Part shown: positions 1 through 14,003 of the stretch, piece after piece
Numbering within the stretch: position 1 is the first letter of the stretch
Layout of the letters: every line of letters starts with the position of its first letter
Assembly (NCBI GenBank): GCA_041485885.1
Contig: JBGPKL010000068.1
Span: forward strand, 1 to 17,626
Direction of reading: 5' to 3'
Length of the DNA stretch: 17,626 bases
Source: JACQFZ01 sp041485885
GTDB lineage: Bacteria > Pseudomonadota > Gammaproteobacteria > Acidiferrobacterales > Sulfurifustaceae
The notes under the pieces: generated by a model
The model's input: only the letters and a program-made list of their open reading frames with translations
What the model was told of the DNA's origin: nothing
Database searches by the model: none
Program-made: the position numbers and the translations under genes

Positions 1-61
1 CGCCATCCGCGAGGGCGGTCGCACGGTGGGGGCGGGGGTGGTGGCGAAGGTGGTGGAGTGA
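1..61 (+). CDS. tuf: EF-Tu, C-terminal end only (partial, cut by the left edge)
   Basis: Reading from base 2, the 19 codons before the TGA at 59-61 give AIREGGRTVGAGVVAKVVE. This is the highly conserved C-terminal strand of elongation factor Tu; E. coli ends in a near-identical segment finishing KVLG. EF-Tu is the GTPase that delivers aminoacyl-tRNA to the ribosomal A site. This copy lies where tufB lies in many gammaproteobacteria, upstream of trpT-secE-nusG. A second tuf begins at 17485 on the same strand. The identification rests on a short but very distinctive segment. Confidence 0.93.
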   Translation, partial: AIREGGRTVGAGVVAKVVE

Positions 62-74
62 AATATTTTCTCGG

Positions 75-156
75 AACCGCGGATGAACGCAGATAAACGC
101 AGATAAGAAAATTCGTTCTGATATTTGTCTGTGTTCATCCGTGTCTATCTGCGGTT
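75..156. repeat. Dispersed inverted repeat, family 1, copy 1
   Basis: A 30-nt left arm (75-104) and a 30-nt right arm (127-156) are imperfect reverse complements: 22 of 30 positions match and all eight differences are transitions, several of which allow G-U pairs in RNA. The left arm contains a 10-nt periodic unit of the form GATGAACGCA / GATAAACGCA. A 22-nt AT-rich loop separates the arms. The same element recurs at 15024-15117. It fills most of the 109-nt tuf-fumarase spacer and ends 14 nt before the fumarase ATG, so it must form part of any fumarase leader transcribed from upstream. Similar sequences are, from memory, scattered in many environmental bacterial genomes. Confidence 0.85.
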
Positions 157-170
157 TCACTGATCTTTAG

Positions 171-1679
171 ATGGTGATCAAACAGCAAGACTTAATTCAG
201 AGCGTTGCGGACGCTTTGCAGTACATCTCGTATTACCACCCGGTCGATTACATCACCGCGTTGGGCGAGGCGTACAAGGTCGAAGAGTCCGCGGCCGCGC
301 GCGACGCGATCGCGCAGATCCTCACTAACTCGAGGATGTGCGCCGAGGGTCACCGGCCGATCTGTCAGGACACCGGCATCGTCGTGGTGTTCCTCAAGAT
401 CGGCATGAATGTACGGTGGGATGCGACGATGTCGGTCGAGGATATGGTGAACGAGGGCGTGCGGCGCGCGTATCTCGATCCGGACAACAAGTTACGCGCG
501 TCGATCGTCAACGATCCCGCGGGACCGCGGAAGAACACCGGTGACAATACGCCCGCGGTGATTCACTACGAAGTCGTGCCGGGCGATACGGTGGAAGTGA
601 CGCTCGCCGCCAAGGGCGGTGGCTCGGAGAACAAATCGAAGTTCGCGATGCTGAATCCGTCGGATTCGATCGTGGACTGGGTATTGAAGACGGTGCCGAC
701 GATGGGTGCGGGCTGGTGTCCGCCCGGCATGCTCGGCATCGGCATCGGCGGCAGCGCCGAGAAGGCGATGGTGCTCGCGAAAGCGGCGCTGATGGAACCG
801 ATCGACATGCACACGCTCAAAGCGCGCGGACCGTCGAACCGGATCGAAGAATTGCGGTTGGAGCTGTACGAGAAAGTGAACGCACTCGGTATCGGAGCAC
901 AGGGACTAGGCGGTCTCACGACGGTGCTCGACGTGAAGATTCGCGATTATCCGACACACGCGGCGAGCTTGCCGGTGGCGATGATTCCAAACTGCGCGGC
1001 GACACGCCACGCGCACTTTGTGCTCGATGGCAGCGGTCCGGTGCAGCTCGACCCGCCGGATCTGACCCGGTGGCCGGATGTGCAATGGGCGCCGACACCG
1101 GGCGCGCGACGCGTGAATATGGACGCTCTCACGCGTGACGAAGTGATTGCATGGAAGCCCGGCGAGCGATTGTTGTTATCGGGCAAGTTGCTGACCGGTC
1201 GCGACGCCGCGCACAAGCGTTTGGTCGACATGATCGGCAAGGGCGAGAAGCTGCCCGTCGATTTCAGAAACCGAGTGATCTACTACGTCGGTCCGGTCGA
1301 TCCGGTGCGCGATGAAGTGATGGGCCCCGCCGGCCCGACGACGGCGACGCGCATGGACAAGTTCACCGAAACGATGCTCGCGCAGACCGGCCTGCTCGCG
1401 ATGGTCGGCAAGGCCGAGCGCGGTCCGGCCGCGATCGACGCGATCAAGCGCCATAGGGCGGCCTATTTAATGGCGATCGGCGGCGCCGCGTACTTGGTAT
1501 CGAAGGCGATCCGCGCGGCGCGCGTCGTCGCCTTCGCCGATCTCGGAATGGAAGCGATTTACGAGTTCGAAGTGAAGGACATGCCGGTAACCGTCGCGGT
1601 GGACGCAAACGGCACCTCGGTGCATCAAACCGGGCCGGAGGAGTGGCGTCGGCGGATTGGGAAGATCAAGGTAGCGTAG
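171..1679 (+). CDS. Fumarate hydratase, class I, [4Fe-4S] type (EC 4.2.1.2)
   Basis: It catalyses the reversible hydration of fumarate to L-malate in the cytosolic TCA cycle. The 502-aa chain holds both class I domains: an N-terminal Fe-S domain (about 1-290) and a C-terminal swivelling domain (about 320-502). The three expected cluster ligands are visible as Cys65 (PICQDTGI), Cys183 (GAGWCPPGMLGIGIGG) and Cys275 (IPNCAATRHAHF). GPTTATRMDKF and the run around MEAIYEFEVKDMP mark the C-terminal domain. The opening MVIKQQDLIQSVADALQ matches what I recall of the roughly 507-aa Pseudomonas enzyme, which supports the ATG at 171. No Shine-Dalgarno is visible: the 14 nt before the ATG are pyrimidine-mixed and follow a repeat hairpin. 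It lies between tuf and trpT-secE, an unusual place for a metabolic gene. The symbol is left empty because fumA is used for a differently sized E. coli protein. Confidence 0.95.
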   Translation: MVIKQQDLIQSVADALQYISYYHPVDYITALGEAYKVEESAAARDAIAQILTNSRMCAEGHRPICQDTGIVVVFLKIGMNVRWDATMSVEDMVNEGVRRAYLDPDNKLRASIVNDPAGPRKNTGDNTPAVIHYEVVPGDTVEVTLAAKGGGSENKSKFAMLNPSDSIVDWVLKTVPTMGAGWCPPGMLGIGIGGSAEKAMVLAKAALMEPIDMHTLKARGPSNRIEELRLELYEKVNALGIGAQGLGGLTTVLDVKIRDYPTHAASLPVAMIPNCAATRHAHFVLDGSGPVQLDPPDLTRWPDVQWAPTPGARRVNMDALTRDEVIAWKPGERLLLSGKLLTGRDAAHKRLVDMIGKGEKLPVDFRNRVIYYVGPVDPVRDEVMGPAGPTTATRMDKFTETMLAQTGLLAMVGKAERGPAAIDAIKRHRAAYLMAIGGAAYLVSKAIRAARVVAFADLGMEAIYEFEVKDMPVTVAVDANGTSVHQTGPEEWRRRIGKIKVA

Positions 1680-1743
1680 TTGAGTCGGTGAAACGAAGGA
1701 CAGCGTCGTCAAACACAGGAAAGCGCCGCAGGACGCGGCGCAT

Positions 1744-1776
1744 CGAAAACCGAACATGGTTTACGTTCGGTTTTCG
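1744..1776. terminator. Probable intrinsic terminator after fumarase, possibly bidirectional
   Basis: A perfect 12-bp inverted repeat (arms 1744-1755 and 1765-1776, 9-nt loop) lies 65 nt after the fumarase stop. The GC-rich core CCGAAC/GTTCGG is preceded by AAAA and followed by TTTT, the arrangement of a short terminator that can work in both directions. It would separate fumarase from the tRNA-Trp/secE unit. The core is only 6 bp, so efficiency may be modest. The 166-nt spacer 1680-1845 shows no convincing promoter. Confidence 0.6.
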
Positions 1777-1813
1777 GAGCAAGCGCGGACATGCGCCGCG
1801 CGCAGCGAGAGCG

Positions 1814-1833
1814 AAAGTGCAGGATGCACTTTT
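1814..1833 (+). other. Hairpin with T-run just upstream of tRNA-Trp
   Basis: The arms AAAGTGCA (1814-1821) and TGCACTTT (1825-1832) form an 8-bp stem with a 3-nt loop, followed by one more T. It could be a weak second terminator or a processing structure in the 5' leader of the tRNA precursor, 12 nt before the mature tRNA end. The sequence shows the fold; the role is a guess. Confidence 0.45.
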
Positions 1834-1845
1834 GCGTGTAGATAC

Positions 1846-1921
1846 AGGCCAGTAGCTCAATTGGCAGAGCGGCGGTCTCCAAAACCGCAGGTTGGGGGTT
1901 CGATTCCCTCCTGGCCTGCCA
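1846..1921 (+). tRNA. trpT: tRNA-Trp (anticodon CCA)
   Basis: A 76-nt cloverleaf with the 3' CCA encoded. The acceptor stem AGGCCAG (1846-1852) pairs with CTGGCCT (1911-1917), with discriminator G1918. The D arm carries AGCTCAATTGGCAGAGC. The anticodon stem GCGGT/ACCGC encloses the loop CTCCAAA with anticodon CCA at 1879-1881. The T arm contains GGTTCGATTCC. It lies 17 nt upstream of secE, the conserved trpT-secE-nusG arrangement of many proteobacteria, so the tRNA is probably cut out of a precursor that continues into secE mRNA. Confidence 0.97.
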
Positions 1922-1938
1922 TATATATAGGTCGATAG

Positions 1939-2286
1939 ATGGCGGACAAAATTAGGATTGCGTTGGCGGTGCTGATCGTCGCGGCCGGCATCGGCGCGTT
2001 CTATTATTTCGGCGACAAGCCGGGCATCGTGCTGGCGGGTATTTTGCTTGTCACCGCGGCTGCGGCGATCGTCGTGTTTTATCAGACCGCGGCTGGCAAG
2101 GCGACGTGGGAATTCGCCAAGGCCGCGCGCGGCGAAATGCGCAAGGTCGTGTGGCCGAATAATAAAGAGACCGTGCAGGTGACGCTGGTGGTTTTCGCGA
2201 TGGTCGTACTGGTCGCGTTGTTTCTTTGGATGGTCGATTGGAGCTTGCTCAAAATCATGCGGGTGTTGACCGGGCAGAAGGCCTGA
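1939..2286 (+). CDS. secE: Preprotein translocase subunit SecE
   Basis: SecE clamps SecY in the inner-membrane SecYEG channel. The 115-aa protein shows three predicted transmembrane helices (about residues 5-24, 29-48 and 81-107). This is the long three-helix form of enteric-type gammaproteobacteria (E. coli 127 aa), not the single-helix form of many other bacteria. The conserved cytoplasmic amphipathic helix and hinge appear at 53-80 with EMRKVVWPNNKET (66-78). The ATG follows a weak AGG (1929-1931) in the 17-nt gap after the tRNA. The nusG start codon follows 1 nt after the secE stop, consistent with translational coupling. Confidence 0.96.
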   Translation: MADKIRIALAVLIVAAGIGAFYYFGDKPGIVLAGILLVTAAAAIVVFYQTAAGKATWEFAKAARGEMRKVVWPNNKETVQVTLVVFAMVVLVALFLWMVDWSLLKIMRVLTGQKA

Positions 2287-2287
2287 C

Positions 2288-2824
2288 ATGAGCGGAATGC
2301 GCTGGTACGTGGTTCACACCTATTCGGGTTTCGAGAAGCAAGTGGTGCGTTCGCTGAAGGAGCACATCCGCCAAGCGGCGATGGAGAGCCAGTTTGGCGA
2401 AATCCTGCTGCCGACCGAAGAGGTGGTCGAGATGAAGAGCGGACAGAAACGCACCAGCGAGCGGAAGTTCTTTCCGGGCTACGTGCTCGTGCAAATGGAC
2501 ATGAACGACGACACCTGGCACCTAGTCAAGAACGTGCCCAAGGTCAGCGGCTTCATCGGCGGTTCCGGTACCAAGCCGACGCCGATTTCGGACAAGGAAG
2601 CGGATGCGATCATCCGCCAAGTGAAAGAAGGCGTCGAAAAACCGAAGCCGAAGTTCTCGTTCGTCGCCGGCGAATCGGTGCGCGTCGTTGACGGCCCGTT
2701 TCAGGATTTCAACGGCATGGTCGAGGACGTGAATTACGAAAAGAACAAGCTGCGGGTGTCGGTGTCGATCTTTGGGCGTATGACGCCGGTGGAGTTGGAC
2801 TTCTCGCAGGTGGAGAAGGCGTAG
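2288..2824 (+). CDS. nusG: Transcription termination/antitermination factor NusG
   Basis: NusG binds the RNA polymerase clamp, suppresses pausing, and links polymerase to Rho or to ribosomal protein S10. The 178-aa protein begins MSGMRWYVVHTYSGFEKQV, the usual start of the NGN domain (about 4-115). A linker leads to the KOW domain (about 125-178), whose signature VDGPFQDFNGMVEDVN lies at 134-149. Length is close to E. coli NusG (181 aa). AAGG at 2278-2281, inside the end of secE, is a plausible ribosome binding site 6 nt before the ATG. The pairing with secE is almost universal in proteobacteria. Confidence 0.98.
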   Translation: MSGMRWYVVHTYSGFEKQVVRSLKEHIRQAAMESQFGEILLPTEEVVEMKSGQKRTSERKFFPGYVLVQMDMNDDTWHLVKNVPKVSGFIGGSGTKPTPISDKEADAIIRQVKEGVEKPKPKFSFVAGESVRVVDGPFQDFNGMVEDVNYEKNKLRVSVSIFGRMTPVELDFSQVEKA

Positions 2825-2829
2825 CAACA

Positions 2830-2881
2830 TCCCCGACCGAAATGGGGAGGGGCCTTTGACTAAAGGTGGGAGGCTTATAAC
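2830..2881 (+). promoter_or_regulatory. nusG-rplK spacer: two small hairpins and a doubtful promoter
   Basis: The 86-nt spacer contains TCCCC/GGGGA (2830-2834 with 2844-2848) and CCTTT/AAAGG (2853-2857 with 2862-2866). A TTGACT (2856-2861) and a TATAAC (2876-2881) resemble promoter hexamers, but only 14 nt lie between them, too few for normal sigma70 spacing. E. coli has a promoter for the L11 operon at this position, so one here would make sense, but this sequence is weak evidence for it. Confidence 0.25.
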
Positions 2882-2910
2882 TAGCCGCTTGGACCACCAG
2901 GAATGTATCG

Positions 2911-3345
2911 ATGGCGAAGAAAGTAACGACGTATATTAAGTTACAGGTGCCGGCGGGCTCGGCGAATCCATCCCCGCCGATAGGTCCGGCGCTCGGGCAG
3001 CACGGGCTCAATATTATGGAGTTCTGCAAGCAGTTCAACGCGCAGACCCAGAATATGGAGAAGGGCTTGCCGACACCGGTGATCATCACCGTCTACAGCG
3101 ACAAGAGCTTCACCTTCATCATGAAGACGCCGCCGGCGACGGTGCTCATCAAGAAGGCGCTCGGCATCGAGAAGGGATCGAGCGTCCCGAACAAAGACAA
3201 AGTCGGCAAGATCACGCGCAAACAGCTGGAGGAAATCGCGAAAGTCAAAATGCCGGATTTGAACTGCCACGGCGATCTCGAAGCGGCGGTGCGCATCATC
3301 GCCGGCAGCGCGCGCAACATGGGCGTCGACGTGGAGGGGGTGTGA
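2911..3345 (+). CDS. rplK: 50S ribosomal protein L11
   Basis: L11 binds 23S rRNA at the GTPase-associated centre, contacts EF-G, and is needed for RelA activation by uncharged tRNA. The 144-aa product (E. coli 142) has the N-terminal motif PSPPIGPALGQHGLNIMEFC (20-39), including the proline-rich turn that is the binding site of thiopeptide antibiotics. The C-terminal rRNA-binding domain runs from about residue 75. AGGA (2899-2902) lies 8 nt before the ATG. The rplA ATG follows 1 nt after the rplK stop, so the two are probably translationally coupled, as in E. coli, where L1 represses both by binding near the L11 start. I did not identify an L1 mRNA site here. Confidence 0.98.
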   Translation: MAKKVTTYIKLQVPAGSANPSPPIGPALGQHGLNIMEFCKQFNAQTQNMEKGLPTPVIITVYSDKSFTFIMKTPPATVLIKKALGIEKGSSVPNKDKVGKITRKQLEEIAKVKMPDLNCHGDLEAAVRIIAGSARNMGVDVEGV

Positions 3346-3346
3346 C

Positions 3347-4042
3347 ATGGCGCACGTGAGCAAGCGCATCAAGGCGCAATGCGCCAAGTACGACGTCCTC
3401 AAGACCTACCCGATCGAGGAGGCGTTCAAGATTCTAAAGAGCACCGCCTCGGTCAAGTTCGACGAGTCGGTGGATGTGTCGATCAACCTCGGTGTCGACG
3501 CGAAGAAGTCGGATCAAACGGTGCGCGGCACGGCGGTGATGCCGCGCGGTACCGGCAAGAAGGTGCGGATCGCGGTGTTCGCCGAGGGCAATGCGGCGGA
3601 AGCGGCAAAGAAGGCCGGCGCCGACATCGTCGGCTTCCAAGACCTGGCGGATCGGATCAAGCAAGGGCAGATCGATTTCGATCTCGTCGTGGCGACCCCG
3701 GAAGCGATGAAAATCGTGGGCGGTCTGGGTCAGATCCTCGGCCCCCGCGGGCTGATGCCGAACCCGAAGGTCGGCACCGTGACGCCAAACGTCACGAAGG
3801 CGATCGAGAATGCCAAGGCGGGACAGGTGCAGTATCGCGCCGATAAAGCCGGCATCGTGCACTGCTCGATCGGCAAAGCGTCGTTCGAAGCGGACGCGCT
3901 CAAGGAGAATTTCCTGTCGCTGGTCACCGCGGTCAACAAGTCGCGGCCGGCGACCGCCAAAGGTTCGTATCTAAAGAAGGTGACGCTTTCGACGACGATG
4001 GGCCCGGGCGTTCGCCTCGACGTCGGTAGTCTAGGTTTATAG
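3347..4042 (+). CDS. rplA: 50S ribosomal protein L1
   Basis: L1 forms the mobile L1 stalk that guides deacylated tRNA from the E site; in E. coli it also represses its own operon. The 231-aa protein (E. coli 234) carries the family signature around residues 123-146, including GQILGPRGLMPNPKVGTVT. It ends in TMGPGVRLDVGSLGL, close to the usual L1 C-terminus. GGAGG (3333-3337), inside the end of rplK, serves as ribosome binding site. It is followed by a 234-nt spacer holding the L10-type leader. Confidence 0.98.
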   Translation: MAHVSKRIKAQCAKYDVLKTYPIEEAFKILKSTASVKFDESVDVSINLGVDAKKSDQTVRGTAVMPRGTGKKVRIAVFAEGNAAEAAKKAGADIVGFQDLADRIKQGQIDFDLVVATPEAMKIVGGLGQILGPRGLMPNPKVGTVTPNVTKAIENAKAGQVQYRADKAGIVHCSIGKASFEADALKENFLSLVTAVNKSRPATAKGSYLKKVTLSTTMGPGVRLDVGSLGL

Positions 4043-4054
4043 TTTTGAAGATTT

Positions 4055-4146
4055 GGGTCTTCCGCGCATCGGCGCGGGGGAAGTCCAAGACCGCAGGTGC
4101 GTGGTACACGCTTAATCGAGCCGTAACCTGCGCAGACGGTAGACCC
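4055..4146 (+). promoter_or_regulatory. L10 leader: binding site for the L10-L7/L12 complex (autoregulation)
   Basis: The fold can be drawn directly. The outer stem GGGTCT (4055-4060) pairs with AGACCC (4141-4146). A side hairpin CCGCGC/GCGCGG (4062-4067 with 4072-4077) follows. The main stem CGCAGGT (4092-4098) pairs with ACCTGCG (4126-4132) and is capped by GCGTG/CACGC (4099-4103 with 4107-4111). The conserved-looking strings AAGTCCAAGACCGCAGGTG and GCGCAGACGGT resemble the E. coli rplJ leader, where free L10 complexed with L7/L12 binds and represses rplJL translation. The match is from memory of the E. coli leader; the pairing is from this sequence. Confidence 0.85.
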
Positions 4147-4173
4147 GAGTACAGGAAGAGGTATGGTTGCCTC

Positions 4174-4217
4174 CTCCCATTCTGTCCCCCGCGCGCGGGG
4201 GAGGGTTGGGCGGGGGA
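4174..4217. repeat. C-rich/G-rich hairpin repeat, family 2, copy A
   Basis: A C-rich left half and G-rich right half are centred on the perfect palindrome TCCCCCGCGCGCGGGGGA (4185-4202), with GAGGGTTGGGCGGGGG following. It resembles the elements at 9484-9526 and 17323-17366, and a type of dispersed palindrome common in GC-rich proteobacteria. It sits between the L10 leader core and the rplJ ribosome binding site, so it adds a very stable hairpin to a region that must communicate L10 binding to translation start. Confidence 0.65.
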
Positions 4218-4276
4218 ACGACGCTAATCTCCTGAGTACGGTCGCCGGTAAGCAGTAGTCAGAAGAGGTGACTCGT

Positions 4277-4804
4277 ATGAGTCTTAATATTGAGCAGAAG
4301 AAGGCGGTGGTCGCCGAGGTCGCCGAGCAGTTCAAGGCGGCGCAGGCGGCGGTGTTGGCCGAGTACCGTGGGCTGACCGTCGCGCAGATGACCGAGCTCC
4401 GTAAAAGGGCGCGGCATTCCCAAGTGTATCTGCGCGTAGTCAAGAACACGCTCGCGGCGCGCGCGATCGAGGGTTCGACGTTCGAGTGTTTGCGGGATCA
4501 GCTATCCGGCCCGCTGGCGCTCGCGATCTCGAAGGACCCGGTTGCCGTGGCGAAGCTCTTGTCCGAGTTCGCCAAGGACAACGAGAAGCTGCGGATCCGC
4601 ATCGGCGCCATGAGCGGCAAGCTCATGTCGCTCGCGCAGGTCCAGGCGTTGGCAAAGCTGCCCTCGCGCGAGCAGTTGCTCGCGATGCTGGCCGGCACGC
4701 TGCAAGCCCCGATCGTGAAGTTCGTGCGGACCTTGAACGAAGTGCCATCCAGGTTCGTGCGCACCCTCGCCGCGGTGCGCGACGCGAAACGCCCGGCCGC
4801 CTAA
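4277..4804 (+). CDS. rplJ: 50S ribosomal protein L10
   Basis: L10 anchors the L7/L12 dimers to the ribosome and, in complex with them, represses its own mRNA. The 175-aa protein (E. coli 165) begins MSLNIEQKKAVVAEVAEQFK. Other landmarks are EYRGLTVAQMTELRK in the rRNA-binding domain and a C-terminal VRTLAAVRDAK, where L7/L12 attaches. I chose the ATG at 4277, not an in-frame GTG at 4268, because AGAAGAGG (4261-4268) sits 8 nt before the ATG and the ATG gives the usual N-terminus. rplL follows after a 29-nt gap. Confidence 0.97.
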   Translation: MSLNIEQKKAVVAEVAEQFKAAQAAVLAEYRGLTVAQMTELRKRARHSQVYLRVVKNTLAARAIEGSTFECLRDQLSGPLALAISKDPVAVAKLLSEFAKDNEKLRIRIGAMSGKLMSLAQVQALAKLPSREQLLAMLAGTLQAPIVKFVRTLNEVPSRFVRTLAAVRDAKRPAA

Positions 4805-4833
4805 TCATTAACGACCGAATCAGGAGAGTAACC

Positions 4834-5208
4834 ATGGCTGTATCCAAAGAAGAGATTCTGAACACCATCGCCAGCATGTCCGTGCTCGAGCTGTCCGAGC
4901 TGATCAAGGACATGGAATCGAAATTCGGCGTGTCGGCGGCCGCGGCGGTTGCCGCCGCCGCTCCGGCCGCCGCCGCCGCCGCGCCGGTCGAAGTGAAGAA
5001 CGAGTTCGACGTTATTCTGACCGCCTCCGGCGACAACAAGGTCGCCGTCATCAAGGCGGTGCGCGCCGTCACCACGCTCGGCCTCAAGGAGGCGAAGGAT
5101 CTGGTCGAGGGTGCGCCCCAAACCGTGAAGGAGGCTGTGCCGAAGGCGGATGCCGAGAAAATGAAGAAGGAGCTGGAAGCGGCAGGCGCCAAGGTCGAAC
5201 TCAAGTAA
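4834..5208 (+). CDS. rplL: 50S ribosomal protein L7/L12
   Basis: L7/L12 is the multicopy stalk protein that recruits and stimulates translational GTPases. The 124-aa protein shows an N-terminal dimerisation helix pair (1-33), an Ala/Pro hinge of very low complexity (34-51), and the globular C-terminal domain (about 53-124) that contacts EF-Tu and EF-G, including TLGLKEAKDLVEGAP. The ATG at 4834 is preceded by AGGAG (4822-4826) with 7-nt spacing. The hinge is encoded by GCC/GCG-rich repeats, a place prone to sequencing or slippage errors, but the frame is intact here. Confidence 0.98.
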   Translation: MAVSKEEILNTIASMSVLELSELIKDMESKFGVSAAAAVAAAAPAAAAAAPVEVKNEFDVILTASGDNKVAVIKAVRAVTTLGLKEAKDLVEGAPQTVKEAVPKADAEKMKKELEAAGAKVELK

Positions 5209-5228
5209 AGCGTTGCTGTCTATTGCCT

Positions 5229-5291
5229 CAGAACGCGGGGTTTTGCTCGGACGAGCCGGCGGTTAACCGCTGGCCCGTTCTGTCGTCTTTT
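5229..5291 (+). terminator. Attenuator-like hairpin between rplL and rpoB
   Basis: CAGAAC (5229-5234) pairs with GTTCTG (5277-5282), continuing through G-C pairs with a bulged C. An inner hairpin GCGGT/ACCGC is centred near 5263. TCTTTT follows at 5286-5291. In E. coli this interval carries a partial terminator and an RNase III site that set the ratio of ribosomal protein to RNA polymerase. The fold and T-run suggest the same role here; readthrough must be substantial because no good promoter for rpoB is visible. The remaining spacer to 5348 holds only the ribosome binding site GAGGA (5338-5342). Confidence 0.6.
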
Positions 5292-5348
5292 GAAAAAGGG
5301 GCCTGACAGGTCGCGGTAGGACTTGCTCGCCACACTCGAGGAAACGTA

Positions 5349-9449
<4,101 letters not shown>

Positions 9450-9483
9450 GCCGACCTTAATGAACGCGTAGCGAACCGACTCT

Positions 9484-9530
9484 CCCTCTCCCCTGCCCCT
9501 CTCCCACGAGGGGAGAGGGGGAAGAGTTTT
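9484..9530. repeat. C-rich/G-rich hairpin repeat, family 2, copy B (rpoB-rpoC spacer)
   Basis: CCCCTCTCCC (9496-9505) and GGGAGAGGGG (9511-9520) form a perfect 10-bp stem with loop ACGAG. It is preceded by a further CCCTCTCCCC tract and followed by GAAGAG and TTTT (9527-9530). The string CCCTCTCCCC-(2-3 nt)-CCTCTCCC-(A)CGAGGGGAG is shared with the copy at 17325-17355. It occupies most of the spacer between the two RNA polymerase genes, whose products are needed in equal amounts. The hairpin resembles a terminator, but the T-run is 6 nt from the stem, so strong termination is unlikely. Confidence 0.75.
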
Positions 9531-9573
9531 AGAGTTCCGTACTAATGGCTGACTACTGAGTCAGGAGACGACA

Positions 9574-13797
<4,224 letters not shown>

Positions 13798-13809
13798 AAA
13801 CAAAGGTCG

Positions 13810-13862
13810 GCGGGCGGTGCGCCGCGTCTTCTTCATAGTAAAAATGCGCCGCAACCGCCTGC
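13810..13862. terminator. Possible imperfect stem after rpoC (weak evidence of a terminator)
   Basis: GCGGGCGGT (13810-13818) can pair with ACCGCCTGC (13854-13862) with one mismatch, starting 13 nt after the rpoC stop. The loop holds GC-rich and AT-rich parts and no T-run follows the 3' arm, so it does not meet the usual terminator pattern. It may only slow readthrough into the str genes or protect the rpoC 3' end. It overlaps the region just upstream of the str promoter. Confidence 0.3.
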
Positions 13863-13868
13863 TAAACC

Positions 13869-13897
13869 TTGACACTGTAGGGGCGGGTCCATAGAAT
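13869..13897 (+). promoter_or_regulatory. Sigma70 promoter of the str operon (rpsL-rpsG-fusA-tuf)
   Basis: A perfect -35 TTGACA (13869-13874) and a five-of-six -10 TAGAAT (13892-13897) are separated by exactly 17 nt, giving a predicted start near 13904. The bases after the -10 (CGCGCCCC) are a GC-rich discriminator, which is typical of promoters inhibited by ppGpp/DksA and makes stringent control likely. No AT-rich UP element is directly upstream of the -35. It is by far the best promoter in the window and gives rpsL a leader of about 127 nt. Confidence 0.85.
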
Positions 13898-13913
13898 CGC
13901 GCCCCTCAAACAA

Positions 13914-14003
13914 GCCGGTTCGTGCCGGCCTGGATCGCTTGAAATCCCTGAAGAATCCGTCTCCAAAGGATTTTTCGGTTCGTGCGGCGCAAGGTTGCGC
14001 CGC
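13914..14003 (+). promoter_or_regulatory. Structured rpsL leader: three hairpins, one terminator-like
   Basis: Three folds lie between the promoter and rpsL: GCCGG/CCGGC (13914-13918 with 13925-13929); GAATCC with GGATTT (13953-13958 with 13968-13973), running directly into a T5 tract (13971-13975); and a perfect 8-bp GCGGCGCA/TGCGCCGC stem with loop AGGT (13984-14003). The second looks like a weak intrinsic terminator. The third is strong and ends 14 nt before the ribosome binding site GCAGG (14018-14022). CGGTTCGTGC occurs twice, exactly 60 nt apart (13916 and 13976). A regulatory role is inferred from position only. Confidence 0.45.

Noticed and set aside
81..104. Tandem 10-nt units as a possible CRISPR-like or microsatellite array
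   Set aside because: Only two to three units, no spacers, and the sequence is part of a longer inverted repeat seen again at 15024-15117.
125..153. TTGTCT as a -35 for a fumarase promoter
   Set aside because: No acceptable -10 at normal spacing, and the bases belong to the repeat arm.
2856..2881. TTGACT and TATAAC as a promoter for rplK
   Set aside because: Only 14 nt between hexamers; no good -10 at 16-18 nt. Kept only as a low-confidence spacer annotation.
4045..4227. Small + strand open frame in the rplA-rplJ spacer
   Set aside because: It overlaps the structured L10 leader and the C/G-rich repeat; the protein has no family features and no credible ribosome binding site.
4268..4276. Upstream in-frame GTG as rplJ start
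   Set aside because: It lies within or next to the Shine-Dalgarno AGAAGAGG; the ATG at 4277 has correct spacing and the standard L10 N-terminus.
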